Origin: CAVXXB01 sp963765585
GTDB taxonomy: Bacteria; Calditrichota; Calditrichia; JAJRVZ01
Length of the DNA stretch: 64,000 nt
Assembly: GCA_963765585.1 (NCBI GenBank)
Contig: CAVXXB010000008.1
Location: 186,001 to 250,000 of the forward strand
Direction: 5' to 3'
Shown here: positions 62,918 through 64,000 of the stretch, piece after piece
Layout: every line of letters starts with the position of its first letter
Position numbering within the stretch: the first letter of the stretch is position 1
Translations under genes and position numbers: made by a program
The notes under the pieces: model-generated
The model's database searches: none
Seen by the model: the letters and a program-made list of their open reading frames with translations, nothing else
What the model was told of the DNA's origin: nothing

Positions 62918-64000
62918 ATGGTGAAAGTAGGAATTTTTTTATTAGTTGCTTTAATCCTCAACAATGGATTTGCACAGGAATCTTTATATTTGCCCCATAG
63001 AGTTTCTTTTGAAAAAATAGATACCAGAGACGGATTACCTCATAATAGTATTTACTGTATTATTCAAGATAAAATGGGATTCTACTGGATTGGAACTGGT
63101 GGAGGATTGAGCAGATATGATGGTTATTCATTTAAAAACTATACAACGATACCAGGAACAGATAAACGATTCTCTTACATTTATAATATGATTGAAATCT
63201 TTGAAAAAGATCGTTCTTATATTTGGTTATGTGCCGATGAGCACGGATTGATAAAATTTGATCCGGTAACAGAATCTGCTCTAACATACGATAGAAACAG
63301 TAATTTTGTGAAAAACTTTAATACAAAATATACTACATCTATATTTTTAGATAGCCGAAATTGGTTATGGGTAGGCACAGGTGATTCAGGAGTATATTTA
63401 TTAGATATGAATACTAAACAGGATACTCTTATATTTCAAGAATATGCTCAATGATTCAATTAAAAATACACGCAACGATATTTGGATTTACTGAGGATTC
63501 AAACAATAATATCTGGATTGCGACATTTCGGTGGCGGATTACGTTAAATATATCATGTCAATGGAAGATTCTCCTACAGGATGTGAAATTCGAGTATTAC
63601 TACCGGAAATGATCCTGAAAGATCCTTTTAGTATAAGCAGCAATTATATTGGAAATGTACACAGTCGATTCAGATGGTAATTTATGGATTCCAACAATCT
63701 ATGGCGGGCTTATGCCACTATGATTTCAATGAGAAGAAATTTTTTCGATTTTATAACGATCCAAATGATCCATATTCAATACCAGAGAATAACATAACAG
63801 ATGTTCATATTGACGCCTCTAATGTAGTTTGGGTAAGCACTCCTAAGAGTGGTATATAGTCGTGAGATTATTATGGAAGTCAAGATAGAAAGAATATTAC
63901 AGAACCAAAAAAGACATTACAATTTCATCACTACAACATGACTAATACTAATTTAAGTTCAAATTATGTTTGGAATATTCGTAGTGATCCGAATGGAATG
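62918..64000 (+). pseudogene. Third hybrid two-component paralogue, decayed and cut by the window end
   Basis: ATG with signal peptide (IFLLVALILNNGFAQ), then propeller blades VSFEKIDTRDGLPHNSIYCI, WIGTGGGLSRYDGYSF, WLWVGTGDSGVYLL, in frame for 178 codons to TGA 63452. Blades continue across changing frames: DSNNNIWIATF, DSDGNLWIPTIYGG, NNITDVHIDASNVVWVSTPKSG, NLSSNYVWNIRSDPNG. At least three interruptions (near 63450, 63530, 63660 and a TAG at about 63859) make it a probable pseudogene. The kinase part, if present, lies outside the window. Confidence 0.82.

Overview
The window is a low-GC (about 40% by eye) bacterial chromosome segment. It most likely comes from a Gram-negative member of the FCB superphylum, in the Calditrichota / KSB1 / Marinimicrobia / Ignavibacteria neighbourhood. 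Supporting signs are C-terminal secretion-sorting domains of the 'NYPNPFNP...IYN..GQ.V' type on several exported proteins, a TonB-dependent receptor with a CarboxypepD_reg domain, outer-membrane biogenesis genes (LpxL-like acyltransferase, family 9 heptosyltransferase), a hybrid two-component regulator with Reg_prop propellers, and the order purS-purQ-DUF4321-tatA-gatA-gatB. No single gene fixes the phylum.

Layout. 0-4.2 kb: purine synthesis, Tat translocase and Asp/Glu-tRNA amidotransferase. 4.4-10.3 kb: an odd exported protein, a UbiA-family prenyltransferase resembling archaeal-lipid DGGGP synthase, Maf, a receiver-only response regulator, NadB and a CNNM/CorC protein. 10.4-17.4 kb: a phosphate locus (phoB, phoR, Na/Pi cotransporter, phoU, M28 peptidase, pstS), in which four of six genes are broken by indels or stops. 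17.5-22.2 kb: a TonB receptor plus an exported beta-rich protein, sharing a Pho-box-like 11-bp direct repeat with phoB. 22.8-30.7 kb: PpiD-like foldase, envelope genes, a Sua5/LMW-PTP fusion, DUF3108, an unknown family and a frameshifted superoxide dismutase. 30.9-32.3 kb: an APC permease. 32.5-41.6 kb: the classic rimP-nusA-infB-DUF503-rbfA-truB-ribF-rpsO-pnp translation operon, fully intact, followed by an M16 peptidase, an AlaDH-like enzyme, a NodB deacetylase and a MerR-type regulator. 45.3-52.3 kb: two tRNA-Pro genes bracketing a lipoprotein glycosidase, GT2, Pcm, DUF368 and a MazEF pair. 52.7-64 kb: a five-haem exported cytochrome (broken), a large deacetylase-like exported protein (broken) and three successive hybrid two-component genes, of which only the middle one is intact.

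The most striking unexplained structure is non-coding. More than 20 short arrays fill gaps between genes. Their units differ completely in sequence but nearly all share a period of exactly 7 nt (two have period 8), and the unit drifts within an array. They resemble in form the heptanucleotide STRR repeats of cyanobacteria. Several arrays run directly into genes, supplying stop codons or the 5' codons of secreted proteins. They are absent from the 32.4-45.3 kb translation/housekeeping block. A second theme is gene decay: indels cluster in the Pho locus and in the exported/regulatory genes, while the long housekeeping genes have none, so uniform sequencing error is not a sufficient explanation.
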